Assembly: GCF_003815535.1 (NCBI RefSeq)
Contig: NZ_RPFZ01000001.1
Location: forward strand, 2,418,001 to 2,482,000
DNA length: 64,000 nt
From: Aurantiacibacter spongiae
Lineage (GTDB): Bacteria; Pseudomonadota; Alphaproteobacteria; Sphingomonadales; Sphingomonadaceae
Direction: 5' to 3'
Made by a program: the position numbers and the translations under genes. The notes below the pieces were generated by a model that worked only from the letters and a program-made list of their open reading frames with translations, searched no databases and was not told where the DNA came from. Of this stretch, positions 44,280 through 54,562 are shown one piece after another (position 1 is the stretch's first letter; each line of letters starts with the position of its first letter).

Positions 44280-45763
44280 GCGAGCGCCGCCCTCCGCACG
44301 TCGTTGTCTTGGGGGGCGGCAGCGCCGGGTGGATCACCGCCTGCCTGCTGCACCGCGCCTGGCACGAACGGGGCGGACGGGTGACTGTGGTCGAAAGCCC
44401 GGATATCGGCATCGTCGGGGTAGGCGAAGGTTCGACGCCCCAGCTGAAAGCGATGTTCGACCATCTCGGCATCGCGGAAGCCGAATGGATGGCAGCGTGC
44501 GACGCCACCTTCAAGCTGGGTATCCGCTTTACGGGCTGGAGCGAGCGGCCGGGCTTTCAGACCTATTTCCATCCGTTTCCCGGGCCTGTGGACCTTCATA
44601 CCGAACCGGCCTTTGCGCGCAATTGCGCGCTCGCACGACGCGGTTTCGCAATCTCCGCCCTGCCCGACGACTATTTCCTCGCCGCCCGGCTGGCGATGGA
44701 GGGGAAGGGGCCGCGCGCATCCGATACGTTCCCCTTCGCACCCAGCTACGGCTACCATTTTGACGCCTACAGGCTCGGCGCTTTCCTGCGTGACTGGGGG
44801 GTGAGGCGCGGAGTCGATCACCTGTCCCGAACGGTAGACGATGTCGAGATGGCCGCAGACGGGAGCGTCGCGGCCCTGCTATGCGAAGACGGCATCCGCA
44901 TCGATGGCGATATCTTCGTCGATTGTTCGGGTTTTCGCGCCATGATCGCGCAAGGTGCGCTTGGCGCGCGGTATATCAGCTTTTCAGACAATCTGTTCAA
45001 CGACCGAGCCGTCGTGATGCAGACGATGGCAAACCGGGATTGCCACCCGCAGACCGACAGTGTCGCCATGCGCGCGGGCTGGCGCTGGCGCATCCCCCTG
45101 ACGACGCGGGCCGGCAACGGTTATGTCTATTCCTCGCGCCATATCAGCGACGAGGACGCCGAGGCGGAATTGCGTTCCGCGATCGATGCCGGCGCCGACG
45201 TAGATGCGCGCATCGTGCGCATGAAGGTCGGGCGGCTGGAGGAAAGCTGGCAGCAAAACTGTCTCGCGACGGGTCTGGCCCAGGGCTTCATCGAGCCGCT
45301 GGAGGCGACCGCCCTGCATATCGTCATCGCCACGGCCCTCGATTTCGCGCGAAGCTACGAAGAGGGCGGCTTCGGTCCGCGAAACCGCGATGCTTTCAAC
45401 GCCAGGACCGCGATGCGGTATGACGGCATCCGCGACTATATCGTAGCTCATTACCGGATGAACCAGCGCAGCGATACCGCCTACTGGAGGGAGAACGCCG
45501 CGAACGCGGCTCTCTCCGACAATCTCAAGACGATGATGACCGCATGGTTCACTCACCGCGACATCGCATCGGTCAATCGCGAAACCTATGCCGAACCGCC
45601 CTATCCCGCAATGAGCTGGCTGGCGCTGTTCGCGGGATACGGCACCTTTCCACCGCGCGAGAAAGCGCAGGGTCTGCCGCCGCCAGGCAGCGCCGCCGAT
45701 CCGCAGGCGATAACGGACATGCTCACCGCCTGCACCCGCAACTTCGCCCCGGCAACCCGGTGA
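44276..45763 (+). CDS. Flavin-dependent tryptophan halogenase-like protein (2)
   Basis: The GTG at 44276 overlaps the GH97 stop (GTGA). The 495-residue product has GGGSAGW near residue 13, GIVGVGEGSTPQ, ATFKLGIRFTGW with the Lys, GWRWRIP and FIEPLEATALH. It is clearly homologous to the copy at 37289 but divergent from it, so the two were not recently duplicated. No signal peptide. Both catalytic positions known for halogenases (Lys and Glu) are kept. Role in a sugar locus unknown. Confidence 0.88.
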   Translation: MSERRPPHVVVLGGGSAGWITACLLHRAWHERGGRVTVVESPDIGIVGVGEGSTPQLKAMFDHLGIAEAEWMAACDATFKLGIRFTGWSERPGFQTYFHPFPGPVDLHTEPAFARNCALARRGFAISALPDDYFLAARLAMEGKGPRASDTFPFAPSYGYHFDAYRLGAFLRDWGVRRGVDHLSRTVDDVEMAADGSVAALLCEDGIRIDGDIFVDCSGFRAMIAQGALGARYISFSDNLFNDRAVVMQTMANRDCHPQTDSVAMRAGWRWRIPLTTRAGNGYVYSSRHISDEDAEAELRSAIDAGADVDARIVRMKVGRLEESWQQNCLATGLAQGFIEPLEATALHIVIATALDFARSYEEGGFGPRNRDAFNARTAMRYDGIRDYIVAHYRMNQRSDTAYWRENAANAALSDNLKTMMTAWFTHRDIASVNRETYAEPPYPAMSWLALFAGYGTFPPREKAQGLPPPGSAADPQAITDMLTACTRNFAPATR

Positions 45764-48397
45764 TCAGTCGAGATTGGGGCGCAGCCACCGCTCGGCGATC
45801 TCCACGCCGACGCCGCGCCGTCGGGCGTAATCCTCAAGCTGATCGCGGCCGATGCGAGCCACGCCGAAATACTGGCTGTCGGGATGGCCGAAATACATGC
45901 CCGACACCGCCGCGGTCGGCAGCATGGCCTGGCTCTCGGTCAATTCCAGCCCCGCGTTCTCCTGCGCGCCGAGCAGATCGAACAGGATCGGCTTCAGGCT
46001 ATGGTCGGGGCATGCGGGATAGCCGGGGGCGGGGCGGATACCGTCATAACGTTCTCGAATGAGCGCCGCGTTGTCCAGACATTCTCGCGGGGCATATCCC
46101 CACAGCGTCGTGCGAACATGCTGGTGCAGCCGTTCCGCGAAGGCTTCCGCCAGTCGGTCCGCGAGCGCCTTGAGCAGGATATCCGAATAATCGTCGTGGT
46201 CGTCCCTGAAGCGCGCCAAATGCGGTTCGATGCCGTGGATGGCGACGGCAAAGCCGCCGATCCAGTCGCCGGCCGGATCGACGAAATCGGAAAGGCAGTA
46301 ATTCGCCCGGTCGCGGCTCTTGCCAACCTGCTGGCGCAGCATGGGGAGGCGGGTGCCGTCCTCGAGCAGAACGTCGTCGCCATCCTGTCGGCAAGCCCAT
46401 AGCCCGCAGACCCCCTTGGCCGTCAGCCAATTTTCTTCCACGAGCTGTTTCAGCATCGCCTGGGCATCGTCATGCAGGCTGCGCGCGCTTTCCCCGATGA
46501 TCCCGTCATCCAGAAGGGCGGGGTAGGTGCCGGCAAGCTCCCAGGCGCGAAAGAACGGCGTCCAGTCGATGTAGTCGACCAGTTCGGCGATGCTCCAGCC
46601 GTCATAGACATGCAGGCCGGGCTGAGCGGGGGCCGCGGGCTTCTTGGCGAAATCGGCCTGAAACGCATTGGCGCGCGCTTCCGCTAGCGAGAGCACCTCT
46701 GACTTGCCCTTGTTCGCGCGCTTGATGCGGACCTGATCGTATTCGTCGGCAGTCTTCTCCACGAAGCCATCGCGTTGCGTGTCGCTGAGCAACTGGCTCG
46801 CAACGCCCACCGCGCGGCTGGCGTCGAGAACGTGAATGACCGGCCCGTCGAAGGCGGGATCGATCCGCAGGGCGGTATGGACCTTGCTGGTGGTCGCTCC
46901 GCCTATCAGCAGCGGAATGGCAAGGTTCGCGCGCTGCATTTCCTCTGCCACCGTCACCATTTCGTCGAGCGAGGGGGTGATGAGTCCTGACAGACCGATG
47001 ATGTCGGCACCTTCCTTTTGCGCGGTTTCGATGATCTTCGTCCACGGCGTCATCACGCCCAGATCGATCACCTCGTACCCGTTGCATTGCAGTACGACGC
47101 CTACGATGTTCTTGCCGATATCGTGCACGTCGCCCTTTACCGTGGCCATCACGATCTTGCCCTTGGCGCGCGCGCCCTCGTCCTTTTCCGCCTCGATGTA
47201 GGGGATAAGATGGGCGACGGCCTTTTTCATGACGCGTGCGGATTTGACCACCTGCGGAAGAAACATCTTGCCGCTCCCAAACAGGTCGCCGACAACGTTC
47301 ATGCCGTCCATCAAGGGGCCTTCGATGACCTCGATCGGGCGTCCACCGGCATGCTGCGTAGCGGCGCGCATCTCCTCGGTATCGTCGACGATATGCGTAT
47401 CGATGCCCTTGACCAGCGCATGTTCGAGTCGCTTCGCGACCGGCCAGCCGCGCCATTCCGCGCTTGTCGTCTCGGTTCGCCTGCCGTCCCCGCGGTAGCG
47501 TTCGGCCAGTTCTATCAAGCGCTCGGTCGCGCCATCTCGGCGATCGAGAATGACGTCCTCGCATGCCTCGCGCAGTTCGGGATCGATCGTGTCGTAGACG
47601 TCGAGCTGGCCGGCATTGACGATGGCCATGTCCATCCCCGCCGGAATGGCGTGGTAGAGGAATACCGAATGCATGGCCCGGCGCACGGTCTCGTTACCGC
47701 GAAAGCTGAATGACAGGTTCGACAGGCCGCCGCTGATATGGACATGCGGACAGCGGGCCTTGATCTCGCTCACCGCCTCTATGAAGTCCAGGCCGTAGCG
47801 GTCGTGTTCCTCCATGCCTGTTGCGACCGCGAAGATGTTCGGATCGAAGATTATGTCTTCCGGCGGAAAGCCGATGCCGGTGAGCAGGTCGTAGGCCCTG
47901 GCACAGATCTCGACCTTGCGATCCTTCGTGTCGGCCTGGCCTTTCTCGTCGAACGCCATGACGACGACCGCGGCGCCGAAATCCAGACAGGTGCGCGCCT
48001 GTTGAAGGAACTGCTGCTCGCCTTCCTTCAGACTGATTGAATTGACCACCGGCTTGCCCGGCACGCATTTCAGCCCCGCCTCGATGACGTTCCAGCGGCT
48101 CGAATCAATCATGATCGGAACCCGCGCGATATCGGGTTCGGCCGCGATCAGCTTGAGGAAAGTGGTCATCGCCTCCTCCGCGTCGAGCAGGCCTTCGTCC
48201 ATGTTGATGTCGATGATCTGCGCGCCATTCTCGACCTGCTGGCGCGCGACCTCGAGCGCGGCCGGATAGTCGCCGTCGAGAATCAGTTTCTTGAACCGCG
48301 CGGAACCGGTGACGTTGGTACGCTCGCCGATATTGACGAAGCGGGCGATGTCGGTCGTTCTATCGATGTCGGTATCGTCCTTCAAATCGACGGGCAT
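45764..48397 (-). CDS. metH: Cobalamin-dependent methionine synthase, C-terminal part (MetH2)
   Basis: A 877-residue protein that lacks the homocysteine-binding module. Order: pterin/methyltetrahydrofolate domain ([15 protein letters not shown] near residue 25), cobalamin-binding domain ([25 protein letters not shown] near 440, with DxHxxG), and the AdoMet activation domain ([13 protein letters not shown] near 810). The homocysteine domain is encoded as a separate protein just upstream, and the stop/start overlap is TGATG. Together they make a split MetH. Function: transfers methyl from 5-methyl-THF to homocysteine. Confidence 0.95.
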   Translation of the reverse strand: MPVDLKDDTDIDRTTDIARFVNIGERTNVTGSARFKKLILDGDYPAALEVARQQVENGAQIIDINMDEGLLDAEEAMTTFLKLIAAEPDIARVPIMIDSSRWNVIEAGLKCVPGKPVVNSISLKEGEQQFLQQARTCLDFGAAVVVMAFDEKGQADTKDRKVEICARAYDLLTGIGFPPEDIIFDPNIFAVATGMEEHDRYGLDFIEAVSEIKARCPHVHISGGLSNLSFSFRGNETVRRAMHSVFLYHAIPAGMDMAIVNAGQLDVYDTIDPELREACEDVILDRRDGATERLIELAERYRGDGRRTETTSAEWRGWPVAKRLEHALVKGIDTHIVDDTEEMRAATQHAGGRPIEVIEGPLMDGMNVVGDLFGSGKMFLPQVVKSARVMKKAVAHLIPYIEAEKDEGARAKGKIVMATVKGDVHDIGKNIVGVVLQCNGYEVIDLGVMTPWTKIIETAQKEGADIIGLSGLITPSLDEMVTVAEEMQRANLAIPLLIGGATTSKVHTALRIDPAFDGPVIHVLDASRAVGVASQLLSDTQRDGFVEKTADEYDQVRIKRANKGKSEVLSLAEARANAFQADFAKKPAAPAQPGLHVYDGWSIAELVDYIDWTPFFRAWELAGTYPALLDDGIIGESARSLHDDAQAMLKQLVEENWLTAKGVCGLWACRQDGDDVLLEDGTRLPMLRQQVGKSRDRANYCLSDFVDPAGDWIGGFAVAIHGIEPHLARFRDDHDDYSDILLKALADRLAEAFAERLHQHVRTTLWGYAPRECLDNAALIRERYDGIRPAPGYPACPDHSLKPILFDLLGAQENAGLELTESQAMLPTAAVSGMYFGHPDSQYFGVARIGRDQLEDYARRRGVGVEIAERWLRPNLD

Positions 48398-49443
48398 CAG
48401 CCTGGCACCGTAAAGGGCTCGAGACCGGCGAGCCGCATGTCGTGATCCCCGCGGGCCGGCCTGCGCGGCGCGATCGTGTCCACGGCCCGGGCAATCGCGG
48501 CAATGTGGGCAGGCGTCGATCCGCAACAGCCGCCGACGATGTTGGTGTGACCGGCTTCAGCCCATTCGCGAAGGGCGGCGGCGGTGGTTTGCGGCTGTTC
48601 GTCGTATTCGCCCAGTTCGTTGGGAAGACCCGCATTGGGGTAAGTCAGCAAGAGGGTATCGGCGATGCGGCTCAACAACTGCACATGAGGCCGCAGCTGT
48701 TCCGCGCCGAACGAGCAATTGAGTCCCACGGCCAGCGGATCGGCATGGCGGATGGAATGCCAGAACGCCTCGACGGTATGCCCCGAAAGATTGCGGCCCG
48801 ACAGGTCCGTCAGCGTGAGCGAGAGGATGATCGGAATGTCTTCATCCCGCTCTCGCGCCAATTGGCGGACGGCGTGGATTGCGGATTTCGCGTTCAGCGT
48901 ATCGAAGATTGTCTCAACCAGGACGAAGTCCGCGCCGCCGTCCAGCAATGCTGCAGCCTGCTCGCGGTAAACGTCGGAAAGATAATCGAAATCGATCTCG
49001 CGAAAACCGGGATCCTCGACCCTTGGCGAAAGCGAGAGGGTCTTGTTCGTCGGTCCGATCGCGCCGGCGACGAAGCGCGGTCTGCCGTCGCGCGCGGCGA
49101 ATTCATCGGCGGCGGCTCGGGCTATCTCGGCCGAGGCGCGGTTGATCTGCGGCACAAGGTCTTCCGCCGCGTAGTCAGTCTGACTGATACGGTTGGCGGA
49201 AAAGGTGTTGGTCGAAACCATATCCGCACCGGCATTAAGATAATCGCGCGTAATCGCACCGATGACATCGGGGCGTGACAGGGCGAGAATATCGTTGTTC
49301 CCTGCCTGATCCCGCGCAAGATCCAAATCGCCGGCGAAGTCCTCCGCCGTCAGCCGGCGCCGCTGGATCTCCGTCCCGAACGCACCGTCGAAAACCAGCA
49401 CGCGTTCGCGCGCCGCCCGCTCGAATTCATCGCGTCTGCTCAT
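48397..49443 (-). CDS. Homocysteine S-methyltransferase domain (MetH1)
   Basis: A 348-residue zinc-dependent homocysteine methyltransferase module. [13 protein letters not shown] starts it; GLNCSFGA and [14 protein letters not shown] supply the three Cys zinc ligands. It corresponds to MetH residues 1-350 of the E. coli enzyme and acts with the neighbouring MetH2. Its stop overlaps the MetH2 ATG (TGATG), and its ATG overlaps the metF stop, so all three are translationally coupled. Confidence 0.93.
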   Translation of the reverse strand: MSRRDEFERAARERVLVFDGAFGTEIQRRRLTAEDFAGDLDLARDQAGNNDILALSRPDVIGAITRDYLNAGADMVSTNTFSANRISQTDYAAEDLVPQINRASAEIARAAADEFAARDGRPRFVAGAIGPTNKTLSLSPRVEDPGFREIDFDYLSDVYREQAAALLDGGADFVLVETIFDTLNAKSAIHAVRQLARERDEDIPIILSLTLTDLSGRNLSGHTVEAFWHSIRHADPLAVGLNCSFGAEQLRPHVQLLSRIADTLLLTYPNAGLPNELGEYDEQPQTTAAALREWAEAGHTNIVGGCCGSTPAHIAAIARAVDTIAPRRPARGDHDMRLAGLEPFTVPG

Positions 49444-50369
49444 GCCGCTACCGGCTCCCGTGCTTTCTCGCGGAGGCCGAGCAGATGGCAGATCGCGTAG
49501 CTCAAGTCGGCGCGGTTCAAGGTGTAGAAATGGAAGTCGCGCACGCCTTCCTCGTAAAGTTTGCCGCAGAATTCCGCCGCAAGAGTTGCAGCGACAAGGT
49601 TGCGGATGGCGGGTTCGTCGTCCAGCCCGTCGAAGGCATTGGCCATCCAGTCGGGGATGGTCGCGCCGCATATCCCCGCGAACTTGCAGGTCTGCTTGAA
49701 ATTCGTGATCGGAAGGACGCCGGGAATGATCGGCACGTCGATTCCCGCGGCCACGGCACGATCGCGGAAGCGCAGGAACGTTTCCGGTTCGAAGAAGAAT
49801 TGCGTCAGGGCGCGGTTGGCTCCGGCATCGACCTTGCGCCTGAGATTGGCGATATCGTCCTCGACGCTGGGGGATTCGGGATGCGCCTCCGGGTAGGCGG
49901 CGACGGAAATATCGAAATGGCCGGTTCGCGCCAGCGCTTCCACCAGTTCGGCTGCGCCGCGATACCCCTGTGCATGGGGGCTGTAGGGCGTTCCGGGAGG
50001 ACTGGCATCGCCGCGCAGCGCGACGATGTGAGTAACCCCCATGGCGCGGTAGCGTTCGGCCACCTCGTTCACTTCGACCTTCGATGCGCCCACACATGTC
50101 AGATGGCCTGCAACCGGCACCGACGTGGATCCGACGATCCTTTCCAGCGCGGTGATCGTCCCTGCACGGGTCGAGCCGCCCGCTCCATAGGTTACCGAGA
50201 CGAAATCGGGTTCGTAAGGTGCGAGCCGCTCGACCGTGCGTTGCAGTTGTTCGTCGCCCTTGTCCCCCTTGGGCGGGAAGAACTCGAACGATACCGCAAT
50301 GTCGCCGGGAAGGCCGGCAAAGCGTGACGGCGCATCGGCAAGGCGCGTGCCTGGGTCTGGCTGGGTCAA
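49440..50369 (-). CDS. metF: Methylenetetrahydrofolate reductase
   Basis: A 309-residue FAD enzyme that supplies 5-methyl-THF to MetH. Landmarks: VSFEFFPPKG with the catalytic Glu region, VSVTYGAGGSTR, GHLTCVGAS, MGVTHIVALRGD, ANRALTQFFFE and VPIIPGVLPITNF. The start is a TTG at 50369 with GGAG 7 bases upstream and a 4-base overlap with the preceding regulator stop (TTGA). Length is normal. It is in the methionine-cycle operon. Confidence 0.95.
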   Translation of the reverse strand: MTQPDPGTRLADAPSRFAGLPGDIAVSFEFFPPKGDKGDEQLQRTVERLAPYEPDFVSVTYGAGGSTRAGTITALERIVGSTSVPVAGHLTCVGASKVEVNEVAERYRAMGVTHIVALRGDASPPGTPYSPHAQGYRGAAELVEALARTGHFDISVAAYPEAHPESPSVEDDIANLRRKVDAGANRALTQFFFEPETFLRFRDRAVAAGIDVPIIPGVLPITNFKQTCKFAGICGATIPDWMANAFDGLDDEPAIRNLVAATLAAEFCGKLYEEGVRDFHFYTLNRADLSYAICHLLGLREKAREPVAA

Positions 50370-51358
50370 ACGGCGGCTCCTGTCGCGTGGGAATGGGACC
50401 GCCCGTTTTCCGCCGCGCGGTACGCGATCCAGATTTTCGTGGTCAGACCCTGACCGGGCATCGCTATGGGACGCCTCGGCTCGAGTCCGCTCGCGCGGAA
50501 CCAGTCCGCAATCTGTTCATCGGTGAACCCTAACCGGGCGTGCGCGTGCTGTTCTCGCAATTCCTCGCGTTCGTGCGCGTCGAGATCGACCACGGCGATA
50601 CGACCGCCAGGGCGGCAGACACGGGCCGCCTCTGCCACGGGAAGGGCAGGTTCGGAGGCGTAGTGAAGCACCTGATGCATCACGACGGTGTCGAAGCTGG
50701 CATCGGCGAACGGCAGGGCGCCGAAATCGGCCTGAATGAGCTCCCACTCGCCAGAGGGCAGCGCTTGCAGACGGGAACGGGCCACGCGCAGCATTTCCGG
50801 GCTGCGATCAAGCCCGACGATGTGTTCGGTGGAATTCGCAAGAAGGTGGGCGATCCTCCCCGTTCCCGTCCCGATATCGAGAAGTCGTCCGAGCGGTGCA
50901 TCCTCGAGCGCCTCGGACAGCCGAGCCTCGACTTGTTCGCCCGGACACAGCAGGGTGCTCAGCCTGTCCCACTCGTCGGCGTGACGCGCGAAATATTCGG
51001 CGGCGTTCTTCTCGCGCGTGGAGCGGATGGCGGACAGGTGGCGGCGGTCCTCCGCGCAGCGGGCAGCAAATTCCGCATCGTTGTCTTCAGCAGAACACAG
51101 CAATCCGGCCACGGCCGCGTCGAAACCCGAACCGGAGGTCGGTGGCAGGGTGTTTCGCAGGAACGTCCAGCTACCCTCGCGCCGTCTTTCTACCAGACCG
51201 CAATCGCACAAGATGGAGATGTGACGGGAGACCCGGGGCTGACTTTGTCCGAGCACCTGTGCGACTTCGCCTACTGCGAGATCCATGTGCGACAGCAACC
51301 GCATGATACGGAGCCGGGTGAGATCGTCGAGCGCGCGTATGACGGTTTCGGTCCGCAT
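50366..51358 (-). CDS. ArsR-family regulator fused to SAM methyltransferase domain
   Basis: A 330-residue fusion. Residues 1-75 are an ArsR-type winged helix (DDLTRLRIMRLLSHMDLAVGEVAQVLGQSQPRVSRHISIL). Residues 120-310 are a class I methyltransferase fold (LLDIGTGTGRIAHLLA motif I, VGLDRSPEMLRVARSRL, FDTVVMHQVLHY, RVCRPGGRIAVVDL). Its place at the head of metF-metH and the SAM/SAH-binding fold suggest a SahR-like regulator that senses S-adenosylhomocysteine. The ATG at 51358 lies a few bases from a predicted -10, so the mRNA may be near-leaderless. Confidence 0.85.
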   Translation of the reverse strand: MRTETVIRALDDLTRLRIMRLLSHMDLAVGEVAQVLGQSQPRVSRHISILCDCGLVERRREGSWTFLRNTLPPTSGSGFDAAVAGLLCSAEDNDAEFAARCAEDRRHLSAIRSTREKNAAEYFARHADEWDRLSTLLCPGEQVEARLSEALEDAPLGRLLDIGTGTGRIAHLLANSTEHIVGLDRSPEMLRVARSRLQALPSGEWELIQADFGALPFADASFDTVVMHQVLHYASEPALPVAEAARVCRPGGRIAVVDLDAHEREELREQHAHARLGFTDEQIADWFRASGLEPRRPIAMPGQGLTTKIWIAYRAAENGRSHSHATGAAV

Positions 51359-51367
51359 CGTGGGCAA

Positions 51368-51412
51368 TTACTAGGCCGCAATTTCGCATATAGCAATATC
51401 TTTATATGCGAA
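51368..51412 (-). promoter_or_regulatory. Promoter and 10-bp inverted-repeat operator of the met operon
   Basis: TTCGCATATA (51383-51392) and TATATGCGAA (51403-51412) form a perfect inverted repeat with a 10-base spacer. On the minus strand TTGCTA (51391-51396) and TAGTAA (51368-51373) are separated by 17 bases and fit -35/-10 elements. The operator overlaps the -35, as expected for autorepression by the ArsR-type regulator just downstream. Confidence 0.65.
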
Positions 51413-51414
51413 TA

Positions 51415-52035
51415 TCAGCTTTTGCTGCGGATGCCTTCGCTTATCATCGCGTTCGCCGCTTCGGTCACCTGCTCCAGGTCTTCGCCATTCGCCCAGACCG
51501 CGTAGCGCAGCCCGAGAAACACGTTCATTCCCATGATCGCCCAGGCATGAACGTCGCTCATGCCGCGACGCAATTCCCCGGCGTCCTCACCGGCCCTGAG
51601 GCGTTCGGCGATGCGGTTTGCCGTCGTCTCGTAATGCAGTCGGAAGCTTGCGGGATCGATGAATTCCGCTTCATCGATGATTCGATAGATTTCCTGGTGC
51701 TCGCTGGCGAAGCCTAGGAAGGCGAGAAGCGCCGCCCGCTCGGTTTCCAGCGCACCCAGCCCGGGCGACAACGCTCCGCGCGCGCGCTCCCCGACGCGGG
51801 CGCTCATGTCCTGTACCAGCGCCCGGAACAGTTCTTCCTTGGAACCGAAGTAATTGTAAAAATTCCCGAGTGCGGTGCCGGCCCGGGCGGTGATGCCGCT
51901 GATCGAGGTGTCGTGGAAACCCTTCTCTCCGAATTCCAGCGCGGCCGCATCCAGCAGGCGGCGCATCGTCGCCCGGCCGCGTGCGGTTCGCGGTCGTTTG
52001 TCGGATGCCGACATAGGCGGGGCGGGGGGTGCCAT
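51415..52035 (-). CDS. TetR-family regulator
   Basis: A 206-residue regulator. The N-terminal HTH (RRLLDAAALEFGEKGFHDTSISGITARAGTALGNFYNYFGSKEELF) is classic TetR; the C-terminal helical domain would bind a ligand. Starts at 52035 or 52014 are both open and neither has a clear SD. It is divergent from the TonB receptor gene, 115 bases away, and probably controls the receptor-hydrolase-MFS group. Its stop lies two bases from the met-operon operator. Confidence 0.9.
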   Translation of the reverse strand: MAPPAPPMSASDKRPRTARGRATMRRLLDAAALEFGEKGFHDTSISGITARAGTALGNFYNYFGSKEELFRALVQDMSARVGERARGALSPGLGALETERAALLAFLGFASEHQEIYRIIDEAEFIDPASFRLHYETTANRIAERLRAGEDAGELRRGMSDVHAWAIMGMNVFLGLRYAVWANGEDLEQVTEAANAMISEGIRSKS

Positions 52036-52150
52036 AGAATCGCAGCGCTACCGCGTTTTCCGACACGTGGCAAAGATTGAAGTTGAAAGCTGGTTCAGGT
52101 TTCAATATGGAATGCGACAAGGACGTCAAAGTTCGTCAGGGAGAGAACCA

Positions 52151-54523
52151 GTGAACAAAGCCCGCCTGCGGCACTCCGCCGCCGTCATCGCCTTCATTTC
52201 CGCGTTCTGCGCCGCGCCCGCCGCTGCGCAGACGCAGGAAGAGGTTTCCACTTCGACACCTGAAGTCGACGGATACACCGATGATGATACCCAGGATGCC
52301 ATCATCGTCACCGCCCGCCGGCGGGAAGAGCGACTGGTGGACGTTCCGATCGCCGTCTCTTCGTTCGATGGCGAGGCGCTCGAGCGGCGCGGTGCGATCG
52401 ACATCACCGATATCGCACAGATCACCCCCAATACCACGCTGGAGGAATCCCGCGGTACGAACTCCACCCTGACCGCGTTCATCCGCGGGATCGGCCAACA
52501 GGATCCGGTATCCGGTTTCGAACAGGGCGTGGGCATATATCTCGACGATGTTTACCTTAACCGGCCGCAAGCCGCCGTCCTCGACATCTACGACGTCGAG
52601 AGAATAGAGGTGCTGCGCGGGCCGCAGGGTACGCTTTACGGGCGCAACACCATCGGCGGCGCGGTGAAGTACGTGACCCGCCTGCTGCCCCAGGATTTCT
52701 CGCTGAAGGTGCGCGGCACATTCGGCAATTACGACCGGGCCGACGGCATCTTTTCGGTTTCGGCCCCGATCGCGGACGTGGTGCGTGCCGGCGCTTCAGT
52801 TGCCCGGCTATCCCGCGGCGGGTTCGGAGAGAACCTCACGACGGGTCTCGAAAACTACAACAAGGACATCTGGGCCGCCCGTGCAACGCTGGAGCTGGGC
52901 GATTACGGGGAGCCGTATTCGATCCGCATCTCTGGCGACTACACGCATGATCGCAGCAACCCGCGAGGGGGGCACCGCCTGATTCCGGGGGCGGCGTCCG
53001 GCGCTCCGGTACTGGACGACGTGTATGACTCGCGCGGGGCGCTGAACGATCCGAAGCAGGACGTTGAAGCCTACGGCTTTGCCATCAACGCCAGCTTCGA
53101 CCTCAGCGATGCGCTGACCTTCCGCTCGATCACCGGATACCGCTACGACGACAGCGCCTCGCCCATTGATTTCGACGCGCTGCCCGCCGTCGATGTGGAC
53201 GTACCCGCCATCTACATCAACGAGCAGGTCAGTCAGGAGCTGCAACTGCTTTTCGACAATGGCGGCCGCTTCACCGCGTTGCTCGGAGGATACTACCTCG
53301 ACGCGCGTGCCGACACCCAGTTCGACGTCCGCATCTTCACGACTTTCGCCGGCCTGACCGCGTTCACGCAGGCAAACGTCGATACCGAAACCTTCGCCGT
53401 CTTCGCCGATGCGACCTACGACCTGACCGACAGGATCAGCCTGTCGCTCGGCGGCCGCTACACCTGGGACGAACGCAGCGCCGACATCTTCCGTCAGAAT
53501 TATCTCGGCGGGGGATCACCGACCTTCGGCGGGGCGGGTGTTCCGTTCGGCACGCCGAGCACGGATTTCCAGGGTGATGAGAACTTTGACAAGTTCACTC
53601 CGCGCGTATCGATCAGCTTTCAGCCGACGCCGGATCACAACATCTACGCAAGCTATTCGCAGGGCTTCAAGGGTGGCGGTTTCGATCCGCGCGGAGTGGG
53701 GGTCAATGCGCCGGCCGCCACGCCCGGAATGCCTACCGATGCGGAGGTTGCGGATTTCCTGAGCTTTGCCCCGGAAACGGTCGACAGCTACGAGGTGGGG
53801 TACAAGGGCAGTCTGTTGAACGACGCGCTCTATATCGCGCTCGCCGGCTTCTACGCCGATTATACCGATGTGCAGATTCCCGGATCGGCTGCCTGCAATG
53901 TCGGTGGCATCGCCACCTTCTGCGGCATCGTGACCAATGCCGGCAAGGTCGAGATCAAGGGTCTCGAATTCGAGACGAACGCCCGGCTCGGGCGCGATAT
54001 GCTGTCGAGCGGGGACGATCTGCGCCTCCTCGGCTCGCTTGGCTGGATCGACGCCGAATATAAGGAATACGTTGCCAATATCGGCGGCGTGCCGACCGAT
54101 GTTTCGGACTTCCGCGAGGTCCAGAATACACCGGAATGGAGCGGCAGCGCCACGCTGGCCTATACCACCCCGGTTGGCGCCGGTGACCTGTATCTGGGCA
54201 GCACCGTCTCCTATCGCAGTTCGGTCAACCAGTTCGAGATCCCCAATCCCTATCTCGATCAGGATGGCTATGCGCTGCTCGACGCCAGCATCGTCTACAC
54301 AGGGGCGAGCGGCCGGTGGAGCCTGGGTGTTCATGGCAAGAACCTGACCGACGAGCGATACAAGACGTCGGGCTATACCTTCGTGGTAGCCGATCCGGTG
54401 ACGGGCGAACTGGCGACGGGCGCCAACGGCTTGCCGGTCCCCTCGCTCGGGACCGAAGGGACGTTGACCGCGTTCTACGGTGCTCCGCGGCAGGTCTTCG
54501 TCACTGCCAGCTTCGAATTCTGA
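52151..54523 (+). CDS. TonB-dependent receptor
   Basis: A 790-residue receptor. The GTG at 52151 with GGGAGA upstream gives a clean signal peptide (NKARLRHSAAVIAFISAFCAAPAAAQ). A TonB box-like DAIIVTARRREERLVDVPIAVS follows, then plug (TAFIRGIGQQDP, YLDDVYLNRPQ, IEVLRGPQGTLYGRNTIGGAVKYVT) and barrel with a terminal VFVTASFEF. The plug style is that of the large sphingomonad receptor group for siderophores, aromatic or natural-product ligands. Substrate unknown; genes downstream suggest an ester or lactone. Confidence 0.93.
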   Translation: MNKARLRHSAAVIAFISAFCAAPAAAQTQEEVSTSTPEVDGYTDDDTQDAIIVTARRREERLVDVPIAVSSFDGEALERRGAIDITDIAQITPNTTLEESRGTNSTLTAFIRGIGQQDPVSGFEQGVGIYLDDVYLNRPQAAVLDIYDVERIEVLRGPQGTLYGRNTIGGAVKYVTRLLPQDFSLKVRGTFGNYDRADGIFSVSAPIADVVRAGASVARLSRGGFGENLTTGLENYNKDIWAARATLELGDYGEPYSIRISGDYTHDRSNPRGGHRLIPGAASGAPVLDDVYDSRGALNDPKQDVEAYGFAINASFDLSDALTFRSITGYRYDDSASPIDFDALPAVDVDVPAIYINEQVSQELQLLFDNGGRFTALLGGYYLDARADTQFDVRIFTTFAGLTAFTQANVDTETFAVFADATYDLTDRISLSLGGRYTWDERSADIFRQNYLGGGSPTFGGAGVPFGTPSTDFQGDENFDKFTPRVSISFQPTPDHNIYASYSQGFKGGGFDPRGVGVNAPAATPGMPTDAEVADFLSFAPETVDSYEVGYKGSLLNDALYIALAGFYADYTDVQIPGSAACNVGGIATFCGIVTNAGKVEIKGLEFETNARLGRDMLSSGDDLRLLGSLGWIDAEYKEYVANIGGVPTDVSDFREVQNTPEWSGSATLAYTTPVGAGDLYLGSTVSYRSSVNQFEIPNPYLDQDGYALLDASIVYTGASGRWSLGVHGKNLTDERYKTSGYTFVVADPVTGELATGANGLPVPSLGTEGTLTAFYGAPRQVFVTASFEF

Positions 54524-54562
54524 TTGCCGGACAGACGAACCACGGTCAGGGAGGCCGGACCG

